DNA of 64,000 nucleotides from Paraburkholderia heleia NBRC 101817 (GCF_000739775.1 NZ_BBJH01000010.1:29811-93810); one strand, 5' to 3'. Shown: positions 1 through 9,023, numbered from the stretch's first letter. Numbers and translations: made by a program. The notes: generated by a model not told the origin, from the letters alone.

Positions 1-47
1 ATCGCACTGCCTAATACCGTCATCGTGAATCTACGCCGCGTGATCAT
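1..47 (-). CDS. Start of a Tat-exported protein, probably class A beta-lactamase (partial)
   Basis: Only the first 15 codons are in the window; the gene runs off the left edge. The reading begins MITRRRFTMTVLGSA, a twin-arginine (RRxF) signal followed by a hydrophobic stretch, which fits export by the Tat pathway. An AGGAG ribosome site lies just upstream (complement of 53-58). It is divergent from an AmpR-type regulator about 90 bases away, the arrangement known for ampR/penR with its beta-lactamase gene (PenA-type enzymes of Burkholderia are Tat-exported). The enzyme identity is inferred from this context; no catalytic motif is visible. Confidence 0.5.
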   Translation of the reverse strand, partial: MITRRRFTMTVLGSA

Positions 48-144
48 GGCCTCTCCTTGAAGAGCCGCCACTATCGCGTGTTCTCCGTGTGGTGACAAAC
101 GATGATAAATTGCACCCTGCCCCAGGAAAACTTATGGCTTGATC

Positions 145-1023
145 ATGCGAACGTATCTGCCCCTCAATGCCTTGCGCGCCTTCGAATCGTCCGCGCGGCA
201 CTTGAGCTTCACGCGCGCGGCGAGCGAGCTGAACGTCACCCAGGCGGCCGTGAGCCAGCAGGTCCGCACGCTCGAGGAGCGGCTTGGCGCGACCCTCTTC
301 AAGCGTCTGCCGCGCGGCCTCGCGATCACCGACGAAGGTCTCGCGCTGCGCCCCGTGCTCACCGACGCATTCGACCGCATCGAAGCCGTGTTGCGTCAAT
401 TCGAAGGCGGCCACTTTCACGAGGTACTGACCGTGGGCGCCGTGGGCACTTTCGCGGTGGGCTGGTTGATGCCGCGCCTGAAGTCGTTTCACGACGCGCA
501 TCCGTTCGTCGAGCTGCGCATCATGACGAACAACAATCTCGTCGATCTTGCGGGCGAAGGCCTCGACTTCGCCATCCGGTTCGGCGACGGCACCTGGCCT
601 GGTTCGCGCGCCGCGAAGCTGTTCGACGCGCCGCTCACCGCGCTCTGCACGCCCGATATTGCCCAGCGCCTGGATAGTCCCGCCGATCTCGCCAACGAAA
701 AACTACTGCGCTCGTATCGCGCCGACGATTGGGCGCTCTGGTTCGAGGCCGCCGGGCTCGCGCCGCGCCCCGTGCGCGGGCCCGTATTCGATTCGTCGCG
801 GCTCATGGTGGAAGCGGCGATGCAGGGCGCGGGCATCGCGCTCGCCCCGGCTTCCATGTTCGAGCGCGATCTCGCGGCGGGCAGGCTCGTGCGGCCCTTC
901 GATATCGAAGTGCAGGCAGGCAGCTACTGGCTCACGTCTCAAAAGGGGAAGACGGCGACGCCCGCCATGCGCGCATTCAAACAATGGCTCGTGAAGGAAG
1001 CCGGCAGCGGAGAGGACGCGTGA
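145..1023 (+). CDS. ampR: LysR-family regulator of AmpR/PenR type
   Basis: LysR-type activator of 292 residues. An N-terminal winged HTH occupies residues 1-60 (the family signature TYLPLNALRAFE, then LSFTRAASELNVTQAAVSQQ) and a substrate-binding domain follows. Stretches such as VGTFAVGWLMPRL, RSYRADDWALWFEAAG, FDSSRLMVEAAMQGAGIA and GSYWLT match the AmpR group, which senses muropeptides and switches on a divergent beta-lactamase gene. The divergent neighbour starts with a Tat signal, in line with this. ATG 145 matches the usual N-terminus; an in-frame TTG at 139 lies closer to the AGGA ribosome site at 124 and is an alternative. The 48-144 gap should hold the shared promoter and operator. 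Confidence 0.8.
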   Translation: MRTYLPLNALRAFESSARHLSFTRAASELNVTQAAVSQQVRTLEERLGATLFKRLPRGLAITDEGLALRPVLTDAFDRIEAVLRQFEGGHFHEVLTVGAVGTFAVGWLMPRLKSFHDAHPFVELRIMTNNNLVDLAGEGLDFAIRFGDGTWPGSRAAKLFDAPLTALCTPDIAQRLDSPADLANEKLLRSYRADDWALWFEAAGLAPRPVRGPVFDSSRLMVEAAMQGAGIALAPASMFERDLAAGRLVRPFDIEVQAGSYWLTSQKGKTATPAMRAFKQWLVKEAGSGEDA

Positions 1024-1039
1024 TTGCGCAGTTGTCGTG

Positions 1040-2068
1040 TTACGCGCCGAAGTCGAGCAACACCTTGCAGGTTTCGCGCGGTTTGTGCTCCGCCAGCTCG
1101 AACGCGTTGCTCACCTCGCGAAAATCCACCTTGTGCGTGATGATCGATTCCGGCGTGACGAGGCCGCGCTCCAGCCAGTCGATCACGGTCGGGAACATCG
1201 CGCAGTTCAGGCGCGAGGCGCACAACGTGAGCTCCTTTTTCGTCAGCTCCTGCTGTGCGATGGCCGAAGGCGTCGACGAAAAACCGAGCACTCCGATACG
1301 TCCTGCGGGCGCCGCGAGCCGCACCGCTTCTTCGAGAATGGACGGATGGCCCGCCGCGTCGAAAATCAGCGTTGGGCCGTCTTCCACGCCGCGCGCGCGC
1401 AGCGCGTCGGCAAGCGGCTCGTTGCGTGTGTTGATCGTTTCGTCGACTTGCGCCCCGCAGCTGCGTGCGAGCTCGAGCCGTTCGTCGAGCTGATCCGCAA
1501 TGAACGCGCGCAAGCCGTACACGCGCTTGAGCACCTGCAGGATCGTCAGCCCCACGGTGCCCGCGCCGTAAATCAACGCAACGTCGCTTTCCAGCACGCC
1601 GGTGCGTGCCGTGACGTTCGCCGCCACGGCGAAGGGCTCCACAATTGCCGCGCACGATTGCGCAATACGCTCGGGAATGCGGTACGCGTTGCGTGCGGGC
1701 GCACACACATACTCGCTGAAACCGCCGTCGCGATGCACGCCCAGCACGACGAGATTGCGGCACACATTCTGCCGCCCGATCTGGCATGCGTGGCAATGCC
1801 CGCAGCTGATGACGGGATCGACGGCCACCAGTTCGCCCACGCGCGCGGCATCGACATCCTCGCCCACGGACTCGATGCGGCCCACGAACTCGTGGCCGAT
1901 GATGCGCGGATACGTCACGAACGGATTGTGCCCCCGATAGATGTGCAGGTCCGAGCCGCAGATGCCCGCATAACGCACGCGTACCCGCACCTCCGCCGCT
2001 GCGGGCGTGGGCAGGGGCACTTCGCGCACGGCGAGGCTGTTCGGTCGATCGACGACGACGCTCAACAT
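1040..2068 (-). CDS. rspB: Zinc-dependent medium-chain dehydrogenase, RspB type
   Basis: Medium-chain alcohol dehydrogenase of about 342 residues, very like E. coli RspB over its whole length. Visible marks are the catalytic zinc region GICGSD and GHE, the structural zinc cysteines in SCGHCHACQIGRQNVC, and the Rossmann segment YGAGTVGLTILQVLK. RspB-type enzymes are thought to oxidise sugar acids such as L-gulonate, feeding fructuronate to the neighbouring pathway; the substrate is inferred. The start at 2068 is preceded by GGAAG. In-frame ATGs further upstream (2083, 2116) would bring it close to or overlap manD, which ends at 2104. It is the last gene of a minus-strand operon with manD. Confidence 0.8.
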   Translation of the reverse strand: MLSVVVDRPNSLAVREVPLPTPAAAEVRVRVRYAGICGSDLHIYRGHNPFVTYPRIIGHEFVGRIESVGEDVDAARVGELVAVDPVISCGHCHACQIGRQNVCRNLVVLGVHRDGGFSEYVCAPARNAYRIPERIAQSCAAIVEPFAVAANVTARTGVLESDVALIYGAGTVGLTILQVLKRVYGLRAFIADQLDERLELARSCGAQVDETINTRNEPLADALRARGVEDGPTLIFDAAGHPSILEEAVRLAAPAGRIGVLGFSSTPSAIAQQELTKKELTLCASRLNCAMFPTVIDWLERGLVTPESIITHKVDFREVSNAFELAEHKPRETCKVLLDFGA

Positions 2069-2103
2069 AGCAGACGCTTCCATGTCTATTTGATCAGATA
2101 TGC

Positions 2104-3312
2104 TTACCAGTTCCACATCGACCCGTCGCGCAGGCGGGCGACCGGCAGATAGGCGCGTTCATAGGGATACTTCGCGGCCAGCGTCTCGTCGATGTCCACG
2201 CCGAGCCCCGGCGCGTCGTCCATCACGAGAAAACCGTTCTCGAAGCGGTACTGATGCGGGAACACCGCGTTCGTGAGCGCGTTATGCGGCATCAATTCCT
2301 GAATGCCGAAGTTCGGCGCCCACAGGCCGAAGTTCACGGCGGCGGCCATACAGACCGGCGAAAGATCGGTGGCGCCATGAAAGCCGGTGCGCACCTGGTA
2401 CATGGCCGCGTAATCGGCAATGCGGCGCATATGCGTAATGCCGCCCGCGTGCACGATGGTCGCGCGGATATAGTCGATGAGCTGCTCGCGGATCAGATCC
2501 TTGCAGTCCCAGATCGAGTTGAACACCTCGCCCACCGCGAGCGGCGTGCTCGTATGGCTGCGAATCAGGCGGAAACTCTCCTGGTTCTCGGCCGGTGTCG
2601 CGTCTTCCAGCCAGAAGAGGCGATACGGCTCGAGATCGCGGCCAAGGCGCGCGGCTTCGATGGGCGTGAGGCGGTGGTGCGCGTCGTGCAGCAGATGCGG
2701 GCCGAAGCCTACGGCCTCGCGCACCTTGCGAAAGAGTTCGGGCGTATGGCGCAGATAGAGCGCCGTGTCCCACGGCTCCTCGGGCGGCAGCCCCTTCTGG
2801 GCGGGCTCGTACTCGCCCTTGACCTTGCCCACGCCATACACCTTGTCGAGACCGGGCACCCCCGACTGCACGCGAATCGCCTGGTAGCCCTCCTCCACAT
2901 GCTGGCGCACCGCGTCGATGGCTTCCTCGTGGTCGCGCCCGTTTGCATGGCCGTAGACCATCAGCCCTTCGCGGCTCTTGCCGCCCAGCAGCTGATACAC
3001 GGGCATGTTCGCGAGCTTGCCCTTGATATCCCAGAGCGCCATGTCAATCGCGGCGATCGCCGTCATCGTGACCGGGCCGCGCCGCCAGTACGCGCCGCGA
3101 TAGAGGTATTGCCAGATGTCCTCGATATTGCGCGGGTCGCGGCCCACGAGACACGCAAACACGTGATCTTCGAGGTACGCGCGCACGGCCAGTTCGCGGC
3201 CGTTGAGCGTCGCGTCGCCGAGACCGTACACGCCTTCGTCGGTCACGATCTTCACGGTCACGAAATTGCGGCCGGGGCAGGTGACGATCGTCTGCAACCG
3301 TTCAATCTTCAA
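2104..3312 (-). CDS. manD: D-mannonate dehydratase (ManD/RspA), enolase superfamily
   Basis: Enolase-superfamily sugar-acid dehydratase, 402 residues, the full family length. It begins [22 protein letters not shown] as ManD/RspA proteins do. It contains the capping domain with [16 protein letters not shown], the DAHHRLTP and [11 protein letters not shown] metal-ligand regions, and the VGEVFNS and FHGATDLSP segments of the barrel. ManD converts D-mannonate to 2-keto-3-deoxygluconate with Mg2+. The gene lies directly downstream of a GntR-type repressor gene and upstream of rspB, all on the minus strand. The divergent fructuronate reductase supplies its substrate, so the cluster covers hexuronate breakdown. 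Some RspA-group members have very low activity, so in vivo substrate choice is inferred. Confidence 0.88.
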   Translation of the reverse strand: MKIERLQTIVTCPGRNFVTVKIVTDEGVYGLGDATLNGRELAVRAYLEDHVFACLVGRDPRNIEDIWQYLYRGAYWRRGPVTMTAIAAIDMALWDIKGKLANMPVYQLLGGKSREGLMVYGHANGRDHEEAIDAVRQHVEEGYQAIRVQSGVPGLDKVYGVGKVKGEYEPAQKGLPPEEPWDTALYLRHTPELFRKVREAVGFGPHLLHDAHHRLTPIEAARLGRDLEPYRLFWLEDATPAENQESFRLIRSHTSTPLAVGEVFNSIWDCKDLIREQLIDYIRATIVHAGGITHMRRIADYAAMYQVRTGFHGATDLSPVCMAAAVNFGLWAPNFGIQELMPHNALTNAVFPHQYRFENGFLVMDDAPGLGVDIDETLAAKYPYERAYLPVARLRDGSMWNW

Positions 3313-3331
3313 TGGCTCTCTCCACTCTCTT

Positions 3332-4063
3332 TCATTCGACGAAATAGTCGGGCACGCGCGCCTGCACTTCCGGCAGATGCGAGCCCACGCGGTCGATATG
3401 GCTCGCCACCGTCGCGCCCAGTTGCGCGAAGTTGCGCGAGGCCATTTGCGCGAGGATCAGCTCGTGCTCGCGCAGCGCGCGCTGCGCATGGTCCGCCACA
3501 CGATCGAGCAGCAGCCAGCGCACACGGTCGAACTGGCGCTTCATGGGCTGCAGCATTTCCCAGACATGCGAGCGGCCCGCGAATTCGAAGAGGCGCCGGT
3601 GCATCAGCTCGTCGAGATCGAAAAAGCGATCGACGTCGCCGCGCGCGACGGCGTCGCGCTGGTCATCGACGATCCGGCCGAACTCCGAGAGCTGGTCGAG
3701 CGTGATGGTCTGGGCCAGCTGCACGTGGTTCGCGCATTCGAGCGTGCTGCGCGCGAAGCGTCCCTCTTCGAGCTGCGAAACGGAGATCGGCGCGACGATC
3801 GTGCCGACCTTGCGATAGATGTTTACGAGATGTTCGTCGGCGAGCTGAGCCAGCGCTTCGCGCACCGGCGTGCGGCTCACCTGCAGCGCCTCGGCGATCG
3901 CGGCTTCTGAAAGGCTTGCGTGCGGCGGCAGCGCGCCACGCACGATGGCGTCGCGCAGGAAGGCATGCACCTGCGGGCGATAGGAAGTATCGGGATTGGC
4001 GACGAACCCGCTCAGTGCGGCGAGGACGGTGCCCTCTTGCGGTTCGATGACGGTCTGGCTCAT
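3332..4063 (-). CDS. GntR-family repressor (FCD domain) of the hexuronate cluster
   Basis: 243 residues: an N-terminal winged HTH (about 28-95, with [24 protein letters not shown]) and an FCD ligand domain with candidate metal ligands in [18 protein letters not shown] and SHIDRV. FadR/UxuR-type regulators of this shape repress sugar-acid genes until a pathway intermediate binds. It starts the manD/rspB operon and faces uxuB across 136 bases that contain two copies of TACCATGGTA, which are the obvious operators for it. The pairing of protein and operator is inferred. Confidence 0.85.
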   Translation of the reverse strand: MSQTVIEPQEGTVLAALSGFVANPDTSYRPQVHAFLRDAIVRGALPPHASLSEAAIAEALQVSRTPVREALAQLADEHLVNIYRKVGTIVAPISVSQLEEGRFARSTLECANHVQLAQTITLDQLSEFGRIVDDQRDAVARGDVDRFFDLDELMHRRLFEFAGRSHVWEMLQPMKRQFDRVRWLLLDRVADHAQRALREHELILAQMASRNFAQLGATVASHIDRVGSHLPEVQARVPDYFVE

Positions 4064-4086
4064 TGAGGATAACGGGAAGCTGTTTG

Positions 4087-4096
4087 TACCATGGTA
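4087..4096. promoter_or_regulatory. Palindromic operator copy 1 (TACCATGGTA)
   Basis: Perfect 10-bp palindrome, 24 bases upstream of the GntR-type gene start. An identical copy is at 4183-4192. The wider context, GTACCATGGTAGC, keeps partial symmetry. Short palindromes of this form are typical of FadR/UxuR-like GntR repressors; binding is inferred from the position between the divergent promoters. Confidence 0.6.
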
Positions 4097-4182
4097 GCAA
4101 ATTCGCTTTTCGGTAACTGCATAGCGTTAACCCCGATAAAACGAGATAAAACATCGGATTAAGCTTCGGCCATCCGCACTCC

Positions 4183-4192
4183 TACCATGGTA
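4183..4192. promoter_or_regulatory. Palindromic operator copy 2 (TACCATGGTA)
   Basis: Second exact copy of the palindrome, 96 bases from the first and only 7 bases before the ATG of the fructuronate reductase gene. No clear ribosome site fits between it and that ATG, so a bound repressor would cover the start region itself. Confidence 0.6.
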
Positions 4193-4199
4193 CACGGGT

Positions 4200-5675
4200 A
4201 TGACGATATCCCTTCTGTGTGAGCGCTCACTAACAAACGCTGCGACGACGGTACGCCAACCGGGGTACGACCGCCAACGCGTGCGCCCCGGCATCGTCCA
4301 TCTCGGGCTGGGTGCGTTTCATCGCGCGCACCAGGCGCTCTATACGGAAGCGCTGCTCGAGCGCGGCGACACGCGCTGGGGCATCGTCGGCGTGAGCCTG
4401 CGCGAGCGGCGCGTGCCGCAGGCGCTGGCCGCCCAGGACCACCTCTATTCGGTGACCGAGCGCAGCGGCGAGGTGGCGGCGAGCCGCGTGGTCGGCGCGC
4501 TGCGTGGCTCGCTTTACGCACCCGAGGCGATGGACCGGGTGCTCGGCACGATTGCGGACCCCGGTGTGGCCATCGTGAGCCTGACGGTGACCGAGAAGGG
4601 CTACAACGTCGCGCCCGCCAGCGCCGACCTGGACGCCGGCGACCCAGCCATCCGCCGCGACCTCATGACACCCGAGGCGCCGCGCACCACGCTTGGCGTA
4701 CTTGCCGCAGGCATCCGCAACCGCCCGGTGAGCGCGCCGCTCACGGTGGTCTGCTGCGACAACATGCGGGCCAACGGCGACACACTGCGCAAACTGCTGA
4801 TCCAGTATGCGCAGCAGTTCGACCCGGCGCTCGCGCGCCGCATCGGCGAGACGATCGCGTTTCCCAACACGATGGTCGATCGCATCGTGCCGGCCGCCAC
4901 GCCCGCGTCGCTCGACGCGGCTACCGCGCGACTCGGCCTGCGCGACGAAGCCGCGATCGTATGCGAGCCGTTCACCCAGTGGGTCATCGAAGACCGCTTC
5001 AGCGGCCCGCGCCCCGCGTGGGAAGACGCGGGCGCGCTGCTCACGCGCGATGTGCAGCCGTACGAGGCCATGAAACTGCGCCTCCTGAACGGCTCGCATT
5101 CGGCAATTGCGTACGTGGGCCAGTTGCGCGGGCGCGAAACCGTTTCCGATGCAATGAACGATCCCGCCATGGCCGCCTTCGTACGCGCGCTGATGATCGA
5201 GGACCTGCTCGCCACCGTGACGGTGCCGCCCGGCTTCGACGTTGCTTCGTATTGCCAGGATCTTCTGGCGCGCTTTGCCAACCCAACGCTTGCGCACCGT
5301 ACCAGCCAGATTGCGTCGGACGGCACGCAGAAAGTGCCGGTGCGCTGGCTACCCGCGTTGCGCGAGAGCGTGGTGCGTGGTATCGAGCGTCCCCATCTCG
5401 AACGCGCGCTCGCCGCCTGGCTCCACTACCTCGCGGCCGAACGCAGCGACGCGGGCACGTCGCTCGTCATCAGCGATCCTGGCGCCCCCGGGCTCGCCGC
5501 GAGGTTGCGCGGCGCGAGCGCGGCGCTCGACGCCGTGCAAGCCGCACTCTCGCACGCGAGCGTATTTGGCGCGACGCCCTGGCCGCAGGCGTTCGCCGAA
5601 CGGCTCGCCCGGCATCTGCAATCGCTGCGCCGGCACGGCACGAACGCGCTGCTGGCCGGCCCCGCGCCGGCTTGA
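4200..5675 (+). CDS. uxuB: Mannitol dehydrogenase family oxidoreductase, probable fructuronate reductase
   Basis: 491 residues, the usual length for long-chain mannitol/fructuronate dehydrogenases. Family marks are GIVHLGLGAFHRAHQALYTEAL near the N-terminus (the NAD-binding region), VSLTVTEKGYN, CCDNMRANGDTLR, FPNTMVDRIVPA and the catalytic KLRLLNGSHSAIAY. UxuB reduces D-fructuronate to D-mannonate with NADH. Mannitol or arabinitol specificity is possible within this family, but the adjacent mannonate dehydratase and hexuronate-like carrier favour fructuronate. The start lies almost on an operator palindrome with no evident ribosome site, so the message may be leaderless or start elsewhere. 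It is followed by the carrier gene after 42 bases. Confidence 0.8.
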   Translation: MTISLLCERSLTNAATTVRQPGYDRQRVRPGIVHLGLGAFHRAHQALYTEALLERGDTRWGIVGVSLRERRVPQALAAQDHLYSVTERSGEVAASRVVGALRGSLYAPEAMDRVLGTIADPGVAIVSLTVTEKGYNVAPASADLDAGDPAIRRDLMTPEAPRTTLGVLAAGIRNRPVSAPLTVVCCDNMRANGDTLRKLLIQYAQQFDPALARRIGETIAFPNTMVDRIVPAATPASLDAATARLGLRDEAAIVCEPFTQWVIEDRFSGPRPAWEDAGALLTRDVQPYEAMKLRLLNGSHSAIAYVGQLRGRETVSDAMNDPAMAAFVRALMIEDLLATVTVPPGFDVASYCQDLLARFANPTLAHRTSQIASDGTQKVPVRWLPALRESVVRGIERPHLERALAAWLHYLAAERSDAGTSLVISDPGAPGLAARLRGASAALDAVQAALSHASVFGATPWPQAFAERLARHLQSLRRHGTNALLAGPAPA

Positions 5676-5717
5676 AGCCGCACGCGTGCCGATATCTTTA
5701 GAGACTGGAGACCGAAC

Positions 5718-7019
5718 ATGAAGCAACGCACGATGGGATGGGTAACCGTATTCCTGTTATTCCTCGTCTACGGCATCAACTACCTCGACCGGGTCGCGCT
5801 CTCGATCACTGCGCCGCTCGTTCAAAAGGACCTTGGCATCGATGCGGCGCAGATGGGCATTGTGTTCAGCAGTTTCTTCGTCGGCTATGCGCTTTTCAAT
5901 TTCGTGGGCGGCATCGCAAGCGACCGGCTCGGGCCGAAGATCGTGTACGTCCTCGCGGTCGGCCTGTGGTCGATCTTCTGCGGGCTCACGGCCGCGGCCG
6001 TGGGCTTCGCGAGCCTGCTCGTGCTGCGCGTGCTGTTCGGCATGGCCGAAGGGCCGCTCTGCGCCGGCGCGAACAAGATGGTCAACAACTGGATGCCGCG
6101 CGACATCGCGGCGACCTCCATGGGGCTCCTGAGCGCCGGCTCGCCGCTTGGCGGCGCGATTGCCGGCCCGGTGATCGGGCTGCTCGCGATCAGCTTCGGC
6201 TGGCGCCCGGCGTTCTGGATCATCTGCGCGATTGGCCTCGTATGGTGCGTCGCATGGATGCTGCTCACCGCCGACCGTCCTTCGGAGAGCCGCTTCGTCA
6301 GCACGCTCGACGAAGCCGAGCCCACACGGCGGGGATCGAGCGTCGCGCACACGACCCACACGGTGCCCGAGAGCGCCGCCGCTGCGCCGCTCTCGACATG
6401 GCTGCGCCAGCCGCTCGTGATCGCGACGGCCGTAGCGTTCTTCGCCTATAACTACGTGCTGTTCTTCTTTCTGAGCTGGTTCCCGAGCTACCTCGTGCAG
6501 GCGCATCACCTCAACATTCGCGAGATGAGTCTCGCCACCGTCGTGCCGTGGCTCGTGGGCACCGTTGGCCTCGCGGCGGGCGGCGCGATCTCCGATGCGA
6601 TCTTCCGCTGGACCGGCAAGCTCATGCTTTCCCGCAAGCTCGTCCTTTCCACTTGCCTCGCGGCGACGGGCGTGTGCGTGGGCGTTGCGGGCCTCGTGCA
6701 TACGGCTGCCGCGGCCATCGCGCTGATGTCCATTGCGCTCTTCCTGCTCTATGTGACGGGCGCGCTCTACTGGGCAATCGTGCAGGACGTCGTGCATTCC
6801 GCCAAGGTGGGCAGCGTGAGCGGCTGCATGCACTGCGTGGGCAGCCTTTCGGGCGTGATCGGGCCGGCCGTGACGGGCTTTCTGGTGGAGCGCAGCGGTT
6901 CGTTCGCCACGGCGTTCGCGCTGGCCGGCGTGGTTGCGCTCACTGGCGCGGTGCTCTCGGCCATTTTCATTCGCGACGCCCGCAAGAGCGCGGCTCTCAC
7001 GGACAAGGCGTATTCGTAA
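5718..7019 (+). CDS. MFS sugar-acid transporter (ACS family, ExuT/GarP-like)
   Basis: 433-residue major-facilitator protein with about 12 membrane spans. It opens with a membrane span containing NYLDRVALSITAP, has the loop DRLGPK in the A-motif position and the anion:cation symporter pattern RVLFGMAEGPLCAGANKM. Members import hexuronates, glucarate/galactarate or related acids by proton symport. Placement directly after uxuB, with a GGAGACC ribosome site, makes hexuronate or mannonate import the likely job. A membrane protein of the inner membrane. Confidence 0.82.
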   Translation: MKQRTMGWVTVFLLFLVYGINYLDRVALSITAPLVQKDLGIDAAQMGIVFSSFFVGYALFNFVGGIASDRLGPKIVYVLAVGLWSIFCGLTAAAVGFASLLVLRVLFGMAEGPLCAGANKMVNNWMPRDIAATSMGLLSAGSPLGGAIAGPVIGLLAISFGWRPAFWIICAIGLVWCVAWMLLTADRPSESRFVSTLDEAEPTRRGSSVAHTTHTVPESAAAAPLSTWLRQPLVIATAVAFFAYNYVLFFFLSWFPSYLVQAHHLNIREMSLATVVPWLVGTVGLAAGGAISDAIFRWTGKLMLSRKLVLSTCLAATGVCVGVAGLVHTAAAAIALMSIALFLLYVTGALYWAIVQDVVHSAKVGSVSGCMHCVGSLSGVIGPAVTGFLVERSGSFATAFALAGVVALTGAVLSAIFIRDARKSAALTDKAYS

Positions 7020-7323
7020 CCAGCGCGTAACCAGCGCGGGTGCGGGCGGCGACGTCATATCGGCATCGCGAGCCGGAGTGAATGCACGCACGCGCTTCTT
7101 TCATATCGTGCAATGCGCGCCCGGTGTATGCAAATTCCGCGCTTGCGGAGGCAGGCCGGCAATTGCACATGGAAGGAGACCTTCTCTTATCGTGAAAGAC
7201 ATCACGTAAGTCATTGAACAACAAGCCAATTTCGGCGCCAAAAACCCGCAGGGAAGGTGTCCTTCACTGCGATAGACTGAAACCAATGACGCTTCTTATT
7301 CGCTTGTTATTCAATGGAGATTG
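7020..7323. other. Intergenic region without recognised gene
   Basis: About 300 bases after the carrier gene. It contains the short duplication GTAACCAGCGCG at its start and becomes less GC-rich toward 7200-7320, where the promoter of the next small gene probably lies. No RNA gene or domain was recognised in either strand. Confidence 0.4.
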
Positions 7324-7551
7324 ATGATGGACGTGTATATCGAACCGTTACCGAGAGGCCAATGGGGGCCCATCGATGGCTACGCCCTGGAGTTCGCGGA
7401 CGGCAGCAAATTCGCCGAGAACATCTTTCGTTCCGAGCTTCTCGCGATCAGCGAGATCGTCCTGCGGGGCTATAAGCCGCTGCTGGCCAAGGTCCGCATT
7501 ACGGACAAGCACGCCAACGCGCACTGGAAACGCCCCGACACTTCGCGCTGA
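7324..7551 (+). CDS. Small hypothetical protein
   Basis: 75 or 76 residues, beginning M(M)DVYIEPLPRGQWGP and ending HANAHWKRPDTSR. A GGAGA ribosome site ends three bases before ATG 7324, which decides the start. The protein is soluble, with no signal peptide or membrane span. It resembles a class of short conserved Burkholderiales proteins of unknown role, but I do not recognise a named domain. A GC-rich hairpin follows at 7561-7587. Confidence 0.6.
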   Translation: MMDVYIEPLPRGQWGPIDGYALEFADGSKFAENIFRSELLAISEIVLRGYKPLLAKVRITDKHANAHWKRPDTSR

Positions 7552-7560
7552 GGCGCTCGC

Positions 7561-7587
7561 GCTCGACGGCGTGGTTTGCCGTCGAGC
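7561..7587 (+). terminator. Candidate hairpin after the small gene
   Basis: Perfect 10-bp stem GCTCGACGGC / GCCGTCGAGC with a 7-base loop, starting 10 bases after the stop codon at 7551. No T-run follows, so termination rather than another role is inferred. Confidence 0.45.
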
Positions 7588-7678
7588 CGTTCAGGCAACG
7601 AGCCCAACCGCTTCCGGCGGGTCGTGAGCACGGCCGGTTGTGGGTTCGACTGTGCACTCGAGTACCGAACCGCGTGAT

Positions 7679-8692
7679 TTAAAAGCCTTCGAGCACGAGT
7701 TTGCCGCGCGAGCGGTTGGTTTCCACGAACTCGTGCGCCCGGCGCAGGTTCGCCGCATTGATGGTCCCGAAGCTCTCATTGAGGGTCGTGCGCAACACGC
7801 CTTCGTCGATGAGCGAAGCCATGCGCTCGAGCAGGCGGTGCTGTTGAATCTGGTCCTTCGTCCCGAACATCGAACGTGTGTACATGAACTCCCAATGCAG
7901 GGCCACGCTCTTCGTCTTGAGCTTGCGGAAATCGAACAGCTCCGGGTCGTCGATCAGCGCGACATGCCCCTGCGGATTGATCGAAGCGACGATCTCGTCG
8001 AAGTGACGGTCGGTCTGATTCAGGCTCGCGATATAGTCCACGCCCTCCATACCGATACGCTTGAGTTCCTGCGAAAGCGGCTTCGTATGATCGATGACGT
8101 GATGTGCGCCCAGCTCGCTCACCCACTTCGACGTTTCGGGCCGCGACGCCGTGCCGATCACCGTGAGGCCGGTGAGCTTGCTTGCCAACTGCACGAGCAC
8201 CGAACCCACGCCGCCGGCCGCGCCGATCACGAGCAGCGAGTCGCCGGACGGCACCGTGCCCTCAGCCACCCCGAGCCGGTCGAACAACAACTCCCAGGCC
8301 GTAATGGAGGTGAGCGGTAGCGCGGCCGCCTCGGCGAAGTTCAAGCTTTGCGGCATGTGGCCCACAATGCGCTCGTCCACCACATGCAATTCGCTGTTGG
8401 TGCCCGGGCGCAGCAGCGAGCCCGCATACCACACGCGATCGCCCGGCTTGAAGAGCGTCACGTCCCGGCCCACGGCGCGCACGACGCCGCTCGCGTCCCA
8501 GCCGAGCACTTTCGGCTCGCCGTTTTCGGGCGCCATGCGCGCGCGCACCTTCGCATCGACCGGATTCACCGACACCGCGTGCACTTCAACGAGCAGATCG
8601 CGCGGGCCCGGCTGCGGGTCAGGGAGTTCGAGATCGATCAGCGATTCGGGGTCGCTGATGGGGAGACTGCGGTAATAACCAATCGCTTTCAT
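7679..8692 (-). CDS. Zinc-type alcohol dehydrogenase-like / NADPH:quinone oxidoreductase family
   Basis: 337 residues of the MDR superfamily, quinone-oxidoreductase branch. It has the GroES-like N-terminal half (VSVNPVDAKVRARM, LGWDASGVV) and the nucleotide site VIGAAGGVGSVLVQLASKL. It lacks the zinc-ligand cysteines of true alcohol dehydrogenases, so a zinc-independent enoyl- or quinone-reductase type of reaction is expected. The substrate is unknown. A short ABM-domain gene lies 19 bases upstream on the same strand, and a LysR gene lies further upstream, suggesting a small regulated unit. Confidence 0.8.
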   Translation of the reverse strand: MKAIGYYRSLPISDPESLIDLELPDPQPGPRDLLVEVHAVSVNPVDAKVRARMAPENGEPKVLGWDASGVVRAVGRDVTLFKPGDRVWYAGSLLRPGTNSELHVVDERIVGHMPQSLNFAEAAALPLTSITAWELLFDRLGVAEGTVPSGDSLLVIGAAGGVGSVLVQLASKLTGLTVIGTASRPETSKWVSELGAHHVIDHTKPLSQELKRIGMEGVDYIASLNQTDRHFDEIVASINPQGHVALIDDPELFDFRKLKTKSVALHWEFMYTRSMFGTKDQIQQHRLLERMASLIDEGVLRTTLNESFGTINAANLRRAHEFVETNRSRGKLVLEGF

Positions 8693-8711
8693 CGTGAATA
8701 CCTCCGGGCAG

Positions 8712-9023
8712 TCAAATTGCGGGAAACCGGCTTTGTTGAACGAGGGGCGCGAAGTGATAAAGGTCGGGGTCGGCCGAGAAGTACGGCCATAGCGTGTGCA
8801 GGAAGGTCTGGAAATCGCCGTGCATCATGAACGCGCTCTGCGCGTCGAGCGAGTCCCATTCCACTTCCAGCACGTAGCAGCCTTCGTCTTCGCACTGCGG
8901 ACCGAGGCGATGCCCGCGATAACCCGGCTTGTTCACAAGCAGCGGGCATACGCGCAGCCAGGCCGCCTCGAAATGCGAAATCTTGTCTGTTCGCAGATAA
9001 AAGCGGCCTATCGCGACGATCAT
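8712..9023 (-). CDS. ABM-domain (antibiotic biosynthesis monooxygenase-like) protein
   Basis: 103 residues with the ferredoxin-like ABM fold pattern: IVAIGRFYLRTDKISHFEAAW, PGYRGHRLG, YVLEVEWDSLDAQSAFM and HTLWPYF. Such small dimeric proteins include quinol monooxygenases and heme-degrading enzymes. The partner gene downstream is quinone-oxidoreductase-like, so a quinone-related role is a reasonable guess only. No signal peptide. Confidence 0.65.
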   Translation of the reverse strand: MIVAIGRFYLRTDKISHFEAAWLRVCPLLVNKPGYRGHRLGPQCEDEGCYVLEVEWDSLDAQSAFMMHGDFQTFLHTLWPYFSADPDLYHFAPLVQQSRFPAI

